The notes below the pieces were generated by a model. That model worked only from the letters and a program-made list of their open reading frames with translations, did no database searches and had not been told where the DNA came from. A stretch of DNA of 22,900 bases from a virus. The translations under genes and the position numbers were made by a program. The DNA is taken from positions 1 to 22,900 of IMG/VR virus record IMGVR_UViG_3300025141_000811; one strand, given 5' to 3'. Shown one piece after another: positions 7,829 to 13,808 of this stretch; position 1 is the stretch's first letter, and each line of letters opens with the position of its first letter.

Positions 7829-8601
7829 TGTCGGAAATTCCTGATATTCAAGTCAGGAATATTGGTACATATCAGATTCCTGTTTGGGCTATTCAACAGC
7901 CTTCTCTAGTCCCTTTACCAGCGCCTGTAACGGTCCAAATAGGGTTTCCTATAGTTGACCTACCAGGCTGTGTAGAATGGCATCCAGACGATAAAAGAGC
8001 AGCTAATTTACCAATAGAGGATGATAATGGTGTAAGAACATTATGTCCTCATGGGCAGTATCCATCTTTTAATGCAATGGATTATTCCCCACATGATTTA
8101 GTATATACTTCTCCTGCAAAGCCACCATCGTATCAACAGCCTAAAACTCCACCTCCTGTTCCTGAAACTAAGATACCTGAAACTAAAGAAGATGTGGAAT
8201 GTCCTGCACCTAATTCACCTCGTATAGGAGATATTGCACAAAATAAAAAAGAAAAGGTATCAGGTTATGAATTAAATAAAGAAGGTACGATATGTATTAT
8301 TTTGTATGAAGATATTGGCATTGCAGAGCAATTTTTACCTGCACCTCAATTAGTTACTACGACTGCAGCTATTGCCGCGGTGGCAACGACATCGGCCCTC
8401 CTAGCAAAGCCGCTGGCGGACCTTCTTCTGAAGGTGGTGAAGCCTGCCGTGAAAAAGGCCATCGGAGCCATCCAGAAGAAGCTTGGTCAGACTCCTTATC
8501 GTCCGACTCGGGCTGAGATAGCTGCTGATCGTTATCGTGAGAAGAGGGGGTTACTTCCTTTGAAGAAGGGTTTTTCGAAGAAGTCGAAGGAGAAGAAATA
8601 G
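7828..8601 (+). CDS. Conserved phage protein of unknown function with hydrophobic helix and basic tail
   Basis: 257 residues from a GTG start that shares a base with the previous stop (TAGTG). The first half has aromatic and Pro-rich segments (IPVWAIQQPSLVPLP, GCVEWHPDDKRAANLP, LCPHGQYPSFNAMDYSPHD). Residues 105-120 form a Pro-rich linker. The end has an Ala-rich hydrophobic helix near 170-200 (TAAIAAVATTSALLAKPLAD), then a strongly basic tail ending in a KKGFSKKSKEKK run. This C-terminal third is encoded by a locally GC-rich stretch (58% at 8401-8460 against 32% at 8281-8340). It overlaps 233 bases of the gene on the other strand. The layout suggests a protein that inserts into or docks on a membrane and carries a nucleic-acid or phospholipid-binding tail, but this is inference. 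No enzyme motif is seen. Confidence 0.7.
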   Translation: MSEIPDIQVRNIGTYQIPVWAIQQPSLVPLPAPVTVQIGFPIVDLPGCVEWHPDDKRAANLPIEDDNGVRTLCPHGQYPSFNAMDYSPHDLVYTSPAKPPSYQQPKTPPPVPETKIPETKEDVECPAPNSPRIGDIAQNKKEKVSGYELNKEGTICIILYEDIGIAEQFLPAPQLVTTTAAIAAVATTSALLAKPLADLLLKVVKPAVKKAIGAIQKKLGQTPYRPTRAEIAADRYREKRGLLPLKKGFSKKSKEKK

Positions 8602-9409
8602 AATGGGTATGTGGAACTACTTTTCCAGGTATAGGAGTAAGCATTATGTCTGAACAAATAATTGCAAATTTTGAACGTGGATGAAATCGAATTCCTTCTT
8701 TCATTAAATTTCCACAATTTTTAAGTCTGGCGAGTTCAAAATCCAATCTCTTATTTGCTACTAATTGATTTCTCATTGCTATATGTGAGTCCACACTTTT
8801 TTTACATCTCGCTTGTAAGCTACCATCTAGAGGCATAGAGAAAGTTGCAGATATTCCATAATTAAAACCATGTTGATCTTTTTGTCCTGTTCTTGTAGGT
8901 ACATAATAAAGAACTTCTCCTGGATTAATTAAATTATCATCATCATCTGTAGACATGTCATACACAGGCGAATCATAATATTCTTCATTAGGAATCTGCC
9001 AAGATTTAGAAGAAGTCACGAATGGCGTGATATTCATAGTAGGACCCTGGCACGAGATTCCGTCCCCATAGGTGTTGGTAATGTACGGTCCCTGTAGGAC
9101 TTGGATGGCTTGGTTGGTGACACTACCTGAACTATTAGCAACAGGATTAGCAGTGGCGCTAACACCGCCAACGTCACCAGCGCGTGATGCTGTCGGGAAG
9201 AGAATTGACGCATTGAGTAATACTAGAAGGAAATATTTTAATTGCTGAAAATTGAAGTTGTATCTGTCACACTTTGGATCTCGGTAACTCTTTGGATTAT
9301 TGTTTGGTTGACCATTCCAGGAGCTCGATATGATTCTGTAAATTGAAAACTGCCAGCCGGTTGTACAATGTTCCAATCTGGTTTGTTTGCTGCATTTAAG
9401 CCGGTCCAT
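8369..9409 (-). CDS. Putative secreted protein of cyanophage type; start codon unclear
   Basis: The recognisable protein starts at a signal peptide, LKYFLLVLLNASILFPTASR followed by AGD, encoded from 9241 downward. However, the codon at that leucine is TTA and no ATG, GTG or TTG lies near it. The nearest ATG in frame is at 9409 and would add 56 unlikely residues that overlap the upstream gene in another frame. A conserved-looking block follows (SSGSVTNQAIQVLQGPYITN, then GDGISCQGPTMNITPFV), encoded by GC-rich C-ending codons. Next comes a mixed acidic and basic region with several Cys. The last 75 residues are low-complexity Ser/Pro/Glu and overlap the opposite-strand gene. Start options are reinitiation at a non-standard codon linked to the upstream TAA at 9238-9240, frameshift fusion, or a sequence error. 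It is probably exported across the cytoplasmic membrane. Confidence 0.6.
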   Translation of the reverse strand: MDRLKCSKQTRLEHCTTGWQFSIYRIISSSWNGQPNNNPKSYRDPKCDRYNFNFQQLKYFLLVLLNASILFPTASRAGDVGGVSATANPVANSSGSVTNQAIQVLQGPYITNTYGDGISCQGPTMNITPFVTSSKSWQIPNEEYYDSPVYDMSTDDDDNLINPGEVLYYVPTRTGQKDQHGFNYGISATFSMPLDGSLQARCKKSVDSHIAMRNQLVANKRLDFELARLKNCGNLMKEGIRFHPRSKFAIICSDIMLTPIPGKVVPHTHSISSPSTSSKNPSSKEVTPSSHDNDQQLSQPESDDKESDQASSGWLRWPFSRQASPPSEEGPPAALLGGPMSLPPRQ

Positions 9410-9669
9410 GTTGTTGTAACACCTTGAAGCGTATTGCTATTGCCTGACACTGCATTAGGCGAAATACTTGTTCCTGAGTGATCGACGTTTGTGCCAGTCA
9501 CAGTATACTGCCATCCAGTCGCATAATCCATCGAATTTATAGTTTCAGTTACTTGCGATGTTGTTTCTGTATGGGAACTCATACTACCCTGTGTAAAATT
9601 AGGTACAACAGGGATTGCTGAAACTTTAGGTGTAAATATAAAGAATAAAAGAGCTATAAGCCTTTTCAT
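9238..9669 (-). CDS. Putative secreted beta-rich protein, paralogue of its upstream neighbour
   Basis: 143 residues with a clear Sec signal peptide: MKRLIALLFFIFTPKVSA then IPVV, with cleavage likely near residue 18. The mature part is Thr/Ser/Asn-rich and beta in character. Two motifs are shared with the protein encoded at 9677-10189: YTVTGTN here against YTVSGSN there, and SFQFTESY against AFSFSESY, with similar spacing. The two are therefore probable paralogues. The start ATG lies seven bases after the upstream stop, with a GGAGA about 11 bases before it. Secreted phage proteins are uncommon except for lysis and superinfection functions. No catalytic motif is visible. A role in modifying the host envelope or periplasm is only inferred from the signal peptide. 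Confidence 0.7.
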   Translation of the reverse strand: MKRLIALLFFIFTPKVSAIPVVPNFTQGSMSSHTETTSQVTETINSMDYATGWQYTVTGTNVDHSGTSISPNAVSGNSNTLQGVTTTWTGLNAANKPDWNIVQPAGSFQFTESYRAPGMVNQTIIQRVTEIQSVTDTTSIFSN

Positions 9670-9676
9670 AACCGGC

Positions 9677-10189
9677 TTAATCTCCGATAGTTATCTCACT
9701 TACAAATTGACCAACTGCAGAGGTTCCTGCGCCACCAGCGGTTAATGTGGAGACTCCTGCACTTGTAATTGTGCCCGCAAGTGATCCAGCAACGCCACCA
9801 GATTGCGTAGTTGTATTACCAAAAGCAGGCATATCTGCGACAACTCCAGATGTAACATCAACACCAGATCCTATTGCAGGTACGGCGTCTCCTTGTGTAT
9901 AACTTTCGGAGAAAGAAAAAGCACTGCCTACAGTATTTACATCATATGTACCTGCTTTCATTGTTGCAGCTGCAGTAGCTGATCCTATTGTTAAGCCACC
10001 AAAAACATCGCTATTCCCTGTTCCTACTTTTATATTGGAACCAGAAACTGTATAAGTGCTTCCGACACGTTCTGAGGCTGTTGCTGCTCCATTAACTGAT
10101 AGCTGAGTTGAAGTTGATAGACGATGGACCAGATCTGCACGAGCAGAAGGTGCAATAAATAATATTAATAACGGCAGAAGTTTCCACAT
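9677..10189 (-). CDS. Putative secreted beta-rich protein with Sec signal peptide
   Basis: I place the start at the ATG at 10189, giving 170 residues. An in-frame TTG at 10213 would add eight residues and spoil the signal peptide. From the ATG the sequence is MWKLLPLLILFIAPSARA then D, an ideal Sec signal with an ARA cleavage site. The mature protein is very low in charge and rich in Gly, Thr, Ser, Ala and Val (for example SGVVADMPAFGNTTTQSGGV and GTITSAGVSTLTAGGAGTS), typical of extracellular beta-helix or amyloid-like proteins. It shares the YTVSGSN and FSFSESY motifs with its downstream neighbour. It is the first gene of a three-gene secreted cassette and is divergent from the holin-like gene. 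Function is unknown; a surface or periplasmic role is inferred. Confidence 0.7.
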   Translation of the reverse strand: MWKLLPLLILFIAPSARADLVHRLSTSTQLSVNGAATASERVGSTYTVSGSNIKVGTGNSDVFGGLTIGSATAAATMKAGTYDVNTVGSAFSFSESYTQGDAVPAIGSGVDVTSGVVADMPAFGNTTTQSGGVAGSLAGTITSAGVSTLTAGGAGTSAVGQFVSEITIGD

Positions 10190-10259
10190 AGTAGGGATTA
10201 ATACCTTAGGCAATATAAGTTTAACTGAGGGTAAACTTAATACGTATTGCTACTATACG
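10190..10259. promoter_or_regulatory. Divergent intergenic region between secreted cassette and lysis module
   Basis: About 70 bases separate the divergent starts at 10189 (minus) and 10260 (plus). Any promoters for the two operons must overlap or lie inside the flanking genes. The stretch is AT-rich, with a weak inverted TACCTTAGG/CCTAAGGTA-like core near 10202. No consensus -35/-10 pair is visible. Confidence 0.3.
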
Positions 10260-10724
10260 ATGTCTGAAAATGTAATTGAAGATCCTAAAAAGAAGGATGA
10301 TAGCAAGAAGAAAGGTGTACTTGGCAAAGTTAAGGCTGCCCTTCTCCCTGATCAAGAAGAACAGGCTGCAATTATCTCCACAATGGTCAGAATTGGGGTA
10401 TTGGTTTGGAGCGGAGGAATATTAACTTTAAATTATGTTGCTATTCCAGGAGTTCCTCAACAGAAGATAGATCCAACCTTCATAGCTAGCGTGTTTACTG
10501 GTGTTTTGGCCAGTTTTGGGATCGCTACAGCGTCTAAAAAGGGCGATGGAACTATGAAGATGAATGGTGATAGTAATGGCCAAGTTAGTAAGAAAGATAT
10601 GGAAAGCATGATTGAAAAAGCTGCAGCTAATTCTTCTGTTCAAACTATTAGGATTGAGCAGGCTCCATTAGTAATTAAGGCTGAGAATCCTGATTCTAAA
10701 GATCAACCTAAATATTCTATGTAA
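10260..10724 (+). CDS. Holin-like two-helix membrane protein
   Basis: 154 residues. The N terminus is soluble and highly basic (KKKDDSKKKGVLGKVKAALL). Two hydrophobic helices follow, near residues 37-60 (AAIISTMVRIGVLVWSGGIL) and 73-91 (TFIASVFTGVLASFGIATA), separated by a short polar turn with Pro and Gln. The rest is a polar C-terminal tail. This architecture matches small phage holins or membrane anchors. The next gene encodes a probable SH3/C39-like cell-wall protein, the order expected of a holin-endolysin cassette. The long soluble tail is larger than in classical class II holins, so an alternative is a membrane-tethered accessory protein. A holin label rests on topology and neighbours, not on a specific family signature. 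Confidence 0.5.
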   Translation: MSENVIEDPKKKDDSKKKGVLGKVKAALLPDQEEQAAIISTMVRIGVLVWSGGILTLNYVAIPGVPQQKIDPTFIASVFTGVLASFGIATASKKGDGTMKMNGDSNGQVSKKDMESMIEKAAANSSVQTIRIEQAPLVIKAENPDSKDQPKYSM

Positions 10725-10768
10725 TTAGGTAAGGCTTGGTTAATATGTGAACAGTATTTTCCATTAGG

Positions 10769-11572
10769 GTGTCCGATCTTTATTGGGGTTGGGTTTCAGT
10801 TACTTCAAAATGCCACACTTGGTTAAAGAAACGTCCTGCAGAGGTAAGCGAGCTATCTAATGATGAGAAGGCTCAAATAGTACCTTCTCGGTCCATATTG
10901 CGCTGCAAGATACTGGATCGAGAGAATGAGCATACTCATCTGGAGATGTTATATGGTTTAGGAAACTGGTGGATAGACGATAATCACTGGGATGGACTGT
11001 CGTCAAAAAATATATCCCTACCTTATACAGTTAATGGCGATTTAGTTTTTCTAAAAGATTTTCCTTATTTTTATCAAGATCCAGAAAAGGTAGGGGATAG
11101 TCATATTTTTACTTTTGCAATGTGTCTTAAATATCTTAAAACCCCAGGTATTAACGGGGTTATGGAATACTCAGAGACACTTAATAAGTATGGTAAGAGC
11201 ATTCGAAGAGAGGCTCATGTTCAAGCTTTAGCTGATTTTGGGATGAAATCTACTTTCACGTACTCTGCTGATCCTGAGGATATTAAAGTTGAGATAAGAA
11301 AAGGAAAACCTGTTGCAGCGAGTTTACTCTCTAAAGGGGAGTTAATAAAGCCGACTAAAGGGACTCATCTTGTAGCAATTACCGGATATGGAGATGGATA
11401 TTGGTTAGTTCAAGATCCTTTCGGTCAAATGGATTTAATTAATGGATTATGGTCCGATAGAAACCCTCTATCAGGGAAAGATGTTCACTATAACTTTGAT
11501 CATGTGAATCCAAGATTATTTGCTAGTGGAGGGGCTACAGGGTGGTGCTGGTTGAATTTTCGAGAGATTTAG
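10769..11572 (+). CDS. SH3-like plus C39-type peptidase-fold protein (Cys nucleophile apparently replaced)
   Basis: 267 residues from a GTG start at 10769. The N-terminal 80 residues resemble a bacterial SH3-type cell-wall domain (VTSKCHTWLKKRPAEVSEL, then a GLGNWWIDDNHWDG block). Residues about 95-225 match the C39-family fold: FTFAMCLKYLKTPGI, EAHVQALADFGMKST, an EIRKGKPVAASL block, and THLVAITGYGDGYWLVQDP with G at 219. H200 and D216 sit where the catalytic His and Asp are expected. The usual nucleophile block (T-C-G-P-T before xxAM) appears as D110-S111-H112-I113, so the cysteine seems to be serine or absent. It lies immediately after the holin-like gene, suggesting a lysis or cell-wall role. 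It might be a binding protein, a modified hydrolase, or a peptidase using Ser. Confidence 0.6.
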   Translation: MSDLYWGWVSVTSKCHTWLKKRPAEVSELSNDEKAQIVPSRSILRCKILDRENEHTHLEMLYGLGNWWIDDNHWDGLSSKNISLPYTVNGDLVFLKDFPYFYQDPEKVGDSHIFTFAMCLKYLKTPGINGVMEYSETLNKYGKSIRREAHVQALADFGMKSTFTYSADPEDIKVEIRKGKPVAASLLSKGELIKPTKGTHLVAITGYGDGYWLVQDPFGQMDLINGLWSDRNPLSGKDVHYNFDHVNPRLFASGGATGWCWLNFREI

Positions 11573-11642
11573 TGGGGTAGATATATATCTCAAGATTTAG
11601 GACGGCTATTGTCTCTTTGATGAGTTATTTATTTTTTGAACC
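11573..11642 (+). other. Short spacer with perfect palindrome AGATATATATCT
   Basis: A 70-base gap after the C39-like gene. A 12-base self-complementary AGATATATATCT lies at 11579-11590, and a T-rich run (TTATTTATTTTTTG) leads to the next start. Neither a canonical promoter nor a terminator is clear. Confidence 0.3.
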
Positions 11643-11849
11643 ATGGCAGACGCTCCAAAGCCTCTAGAAGATCAGCTACAAGAACAGCGTGAACAATTAG
11701 AGACAACAATAAAAGATCTTGAAGCCCAGCTTATGAGATCCAAAGAAGGTTATTTAAAAGTTTGTGGTGCTTTGGAGTATGCCGCTATTTTGAAACAACA
11801 ATCTGAAACAGCTCCAGAATCCACTACTACCGAGGTCGTTGACCCCTAG
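11643..11849 (+). CDS. Small coiled-coil protein, unknown function
   Basis: 68 residues with a continuous charged heptad pattern from residue 8 to about 40 (LEDQLQEQREQLETTIKDLE) and therefore a probable short coiled coil. The end is Ser/Thr/Pro/Glu-rich. The ATG is the first start after a non-coding gap. The next frame opens before this gene ends. It has no hydrophobic helix. Comparable small helical proteins occur in cyanophage accessory regions without known roles. Confidence 0.55.
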   Translation: MADAPKPLEDQLQEQREQLETTIKDLEAQLMRSKEGYLKVCGALEYAAILKQQSETAPESTTTEVVDP

Positions 11850-11853
11850 TCTC

Positions 11854-12090
11854 ATGTTAGGCGAGTTGAACAAAAGTAGATATCGAGCCCTTGAGTTATT
11901 AGCAGAGCATGTACGTGCCCCATCCCGTCAGCTCTCTATAGATGCCATAGTTTGTGATATTAGTGAAGAAGATTTACGTTGGGTTACAGACAGAATTCAC
12001 TACTATTTATTGAAGTTACTAGAAGATGCTGAATATGATCCAGTAGACGAAGAGATTCTAATGGTAACTGAGGAAGTAGAGATTTGTTAA
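11854..12090 (+). CDS. Small helical acidic protein, unknown function
   Basis: 78 residues if the ATG at 11854 is used. A TTG at 11839 would extend it by five residues and overlap the coiled-coil gene by 11 bases. The ATG is preferred as a canonical start. The protein is mostly helical and acidic: KSRYRALELLAEHVRAPSRQ, then CDISEEDLRWVTDRIHYYLL, and a C-terminal EEILMVTEEVEIC. It is followed immediately by a terminator-like hairpin. No family is recognised; a helix-turn-helix type or other small binding protein is possible. Confidence 0.55.
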   Translation: MLGELNKSRYRALELLAEHVRAPSRQLSIDAIVCDISEEDLRWVTDRIHYYLLKLLEDAEYDPVDEEILMVTEEVEIC

Positions 12091-12116
12091 ACTGAGATAG
12101 CAGTATCAGTTTTTTT
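12089..12116 (+). terminator. Intrinsic terminator-like hairpin with T tract
   Basis: AAACTGA (12089-12095) pairs perfectly with TCAGTTT (12106-12112) around a 10-base loop, followed by more T to 12116. The hairpin overlaps the stop codon of the preceding gene. An inner GATA/TATC pairing is an alternative fold. The stem is low in GC, so strength is uncertain. A new gene begins at 12120, only three bases further on, so some read-through or an internal promoter is likely. Confidence 0.5.
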
Positions 12117-12119
12117 ATA

Positions 12120-12293
12120 GTGGAACCTAAAATAGATCCATATGAATTCTTACGTGAAAGAGCATTAAAAGTTGCTGATGAGATGGAAGATCATAGATAT
12201 GAGAGGGATGCTGCTATAGGAAGGCGTGCTATCGCTGGAGAGAAGCCTATGACTGTTAGAGAGAAGATGGATGATAGGACGATTACTACTTAA
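12120..12293 (+). CDS. Small basic/acidic helical protein, 57 residues
   Basis: Open frame from GTG at 12120 to TAA at 12291-12293. The product starts MEPKIDPYEFLRERALKV and continues ADEMEDHRYERDAAIGRRA to a TVREKMDDRTITT end. The charged, helix-forming composition and a stop 14 bases before the next ATG support a genuine gene, as does the position in a co-directional run. Start codons ATG at 12183 and beyond would lose the best-structured part. The ribosome-binding site is weak. No family is recognised. Length and content resemble other small cyanophage proteins of unknown function. Confidence 0.55.
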   Translation: MEPKIDPYEFLRERALKVADEMEDHRYERDAAIGRRAIAGEKPMTVREKMDDRTITT

Positions 12294-12307
12294 CCGAGGA
12301 TAATTCT

Positions 12308-12565
12308 ATGAATGAACCTCTGTGGGGGCCACTAAAGAAAGAGCACAGTTCCGGCATGAACTCATGGGGTTCTGGTCAATGGTCTAAATCTTTAGGTGCT
12401 GCTAATGCATTCCAAAGTCTTCGTGCTAGTGATTTATTAAAACAGATGGATAGACAATATATTCCAAAATCAACGTATCTTGTAGGACAATATTGGGATC
12501 AAGCCGGAAACCCTACAGAGGGTCCGCCTTTGCATGAATCTGGTTTAACTAAGTTTGGTTTTTGA
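12308..12565 (+). CDS. Small phage protein with W/G/S-rich N terminus, unknown function
   Basis: 85 residues from ATG 12308, with a good GAGGA Shine-Dalgarno six to eight bases upstream. The sequence reads like a virion or scaffold piece: MNEPLWGPLKKEHSSGMNSW, an AANAFQSLRASDLLKQMD helix, then QYWDQAGNPTEGPPLHESGL. No membrane helix or catalytic motif. Its stop codon (12563-12565) directly abuts the stop of the minus-strand oxygenase gene (12566-12568), so there is no room for a terminator between the converging genes. Confidence 0.6.
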   Translation: MNEPLWGPLKKEHSSGMNSWGSGQWSKSLGAANAFQSLRASDLLKQMDRQYIPKSTYLVGQYWDQAGNPTEGPPLHESGLTKFGF

Positions 12566-13372
12566 TTAAATCAACGCCCAGCTACGCCACCATTTAGTAA
12601 TTACGTATTTATCTTCTTTTAGTGGTGGTAAAGCTTCGTGCATAGTTTTATAATTTGGTTTTCCATTTCTGTATAAGTTATTCCAAGCTACAAGAAGGCC
12701 TCTTTCTGGTTTAATTTTTAAATTGAGTCGTTTAAAATATGTTTCTCCTCCTTCTTTTACATTGTTTAAGTAGATCATTGTTGTCCAGGTTCTTTGACCC
12801 ATCCATTCACAGTAAACCTTATATTGTTTTTTCTCATTAGGTAGAAAGAAATCCCAATGTTCTTTATAATATTCTCCTGGATGATATTTGTGTGCTTGGG
12901 ATCCTTCTCCTAGGAAGGTGTCTAGTTCTAATAAATTTCCTATTCTTTCCTCTACATCAAAGACTATTTCATTAGGAAAGTGTTCTAAATTAGCAGTTTG
13001 ACTAGTTCTATAGTCTGAAGTTTCATATTCATCTTCATCATTTGCTAATGGTGATCTAAAGGCTGCTGTATCAATATAATTAATTAATGTAGAGCATTCT
13101 TTTTCTGTTAGAAAATTTCTATAAGCATAAACTTGCGTGAATGGATATTTTATTTGAAGTGCCTTTTTTGTAATTGGGCTGTTATAGAAATAGTCATAAT
13201 CAATTCGTTTTGGTTTCTTTTTAAAATTGCAAAGTTGTAATAACCATTCAATTTCTTTATCATTATATTTACCATTTTCTTTAAATTCTCTTAAGAGACT
13301 TGTCTTTGATGTACCAGCTAAAGCGCCTCTTGTAAGATACTTAATTCCATCTTGCATTTCTTTTGGGTCCAT
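12566..13372 (-). CDS. 2OG-Fe(II) dioxygenase, prolyl 4-hydroxylase type
   Basis: 268 residues. The double-stranded beta-helix domain spans about 80-265. H172 and D174 (KEHWDFF) form the HxD motif, H245 (MHEALPP) is the distal iron ligand, and K255 (EDKYVITKWW) is the expected 2-oxoglutarate-binding lysine, ten residues after H245 as in P4H-type enzymes. All four are present, so an active dioxygenase is likely. The GGETYFKRLN block and GLLVAWNN also fit the family. The N-terminal 60 residues are charged and helical and may bind a partner. Such P4H-like genes are frequent in cyanomyoviruses; the substrate is unknown. The gene is alone on the minus strand, with both neighbours pointing the other way, so it should have its own promoter upstream of 13372. 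Confidence 0.85.
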   Translation of the reverse strand: MDPKEMQDGIKYLTRGALAGTSKTSLLREFKENGKYNDKEIEWLLQLCNFKKKPKRIDYDYFYNSPITKKALQIKYPFTQVYAYRNFLTEKECSTLINYIDTAAFRSPLANDEDEYETSDYRTSQTANLEHFPNEIVFDVEERIGNLLELDTFLGEGSQAHKYHPGEYYKEHWDFFLPNEKKQYKVYCEWMGQRTWTTMIYLNNVKEGGETYFKRLNLKIKPERGLLVAWNNLYRNGKPNYKTMHEALPPLKEDKYVITKWWRSWALI

Positions 13373-13421
13373 TATTAAGTTCGAATGTGCTTACAATAGA
13401 TAAGTGTAACTATACAGGTAA

Positions 13422-13562
13422 TTGGAGTTCATTATTCTGAACTTTATAGTATTGTTTGGAGGAAGCTACGGTGTCAGTACGCTTCTACTTAGACGTAGTG
13501 CGCAAAAGTTGAGTGGTAAACGTCATAGACGAGGAATTGCAGTGTCAGTTCAGCGCTGGTAA
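13422..13562 (+). CDS. Possible small membrane protein, 46 residues, TTG start
   Basis: Open frame from TTG at 13422 to TAA at 13560-13562. Product: MEFIILNFIVLFGGSYGVST, then LLLRRSAQKLSGKRHRRGIA and VSVQRW. The layout is a single hydrophobic helix (residues 2-23) followed by a very basic cytoplasmic tail, which obeys the positive-inside rule. The frame fills most of the 215-base gap between the oxygenase start and the NblA-like gene. It ends 25 bases before the next ATG. Start choice is weak because the codon is TTG and no strong ribosome-binding site is visible; an internal TTG at 13452 is the other option. No family is recognised. Confidence 0.45.
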   Translation: MEFIILNFIVLFGGSYGVSTLLLRRSAQKLSGKRHRRGIAVSVQRW

Positions 13563-13587
13563 TATATGTATAAGGTTCTAAGTTTTT

Positions 13588-13803
13588 ATGGACGCATTAG
13601 AGCTTCCAGTTGACGTTGAATTTTCAATTCACGCTGCTTCGTTAGCTATTCAAACTCTTGATCGTTCAGATTTGGAGGAAGCTTTCGTTGAAATGTTACA
13701 CCAGAAAGCCTTAGACAAACAGATGTTTTTTAACATTCTGAAAGATCACGGCATTGACGCCGACATCAAATTCAACATCTCCACGGTGGGACAGATCTCT
13801 TAA
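13588..13803 (+). CDS. NblA-like phycobilisome degradation adaptor (probable)
   Basis: 71 residues. Residues 5-55 follow the pattern of NblA: an EL(P)xxxEFSI start, a first helix, then a loop and DLEEAFVEMLHQKALDKQMF, NILKDHGID. NblA of cyanobacteria has L-x-x-EF-S-L, a DR/SRE-type turn, an xxFLxxLYxQM helix and a final LLKH-W-GLD. It is a small helical hairpin that links phycobilisomes to Clp protease. The gene here has the right length, order and charge pattern, and NblA homologues are known in some cyanophages such as Ma-LMM01. The assignment is by eye. The last 17 codons are mostly C-ending and GC-richer than the first half. If real, the phage would trigger light-harvesting antenna breakdown in a phycobilisome-bearing host. 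Confidence 0.55.
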   Translation: MDALELPVDVEFSIHAASLAIQTLDRSDLEEAFVEMLHQKALDKQMFFNILKDHGIDADIKFNISTVGQIS

Positions 13804-13808
13804 ATACT

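Noticed and set aside
9230-9260. Programmed -1 frameshift joining the second and third secreted genes
   Set aside because: The overlap has no canonical slippery heptamer in the upstream frame (ATT TTC context is not X XXY YYZ), so this remains only one option among several for the missing start.
10428-10643. Minus-strand frame under the holin-like gene
   Set aside because: Shadow of a gene with clear two-helix topology; no ribosome-binding site.
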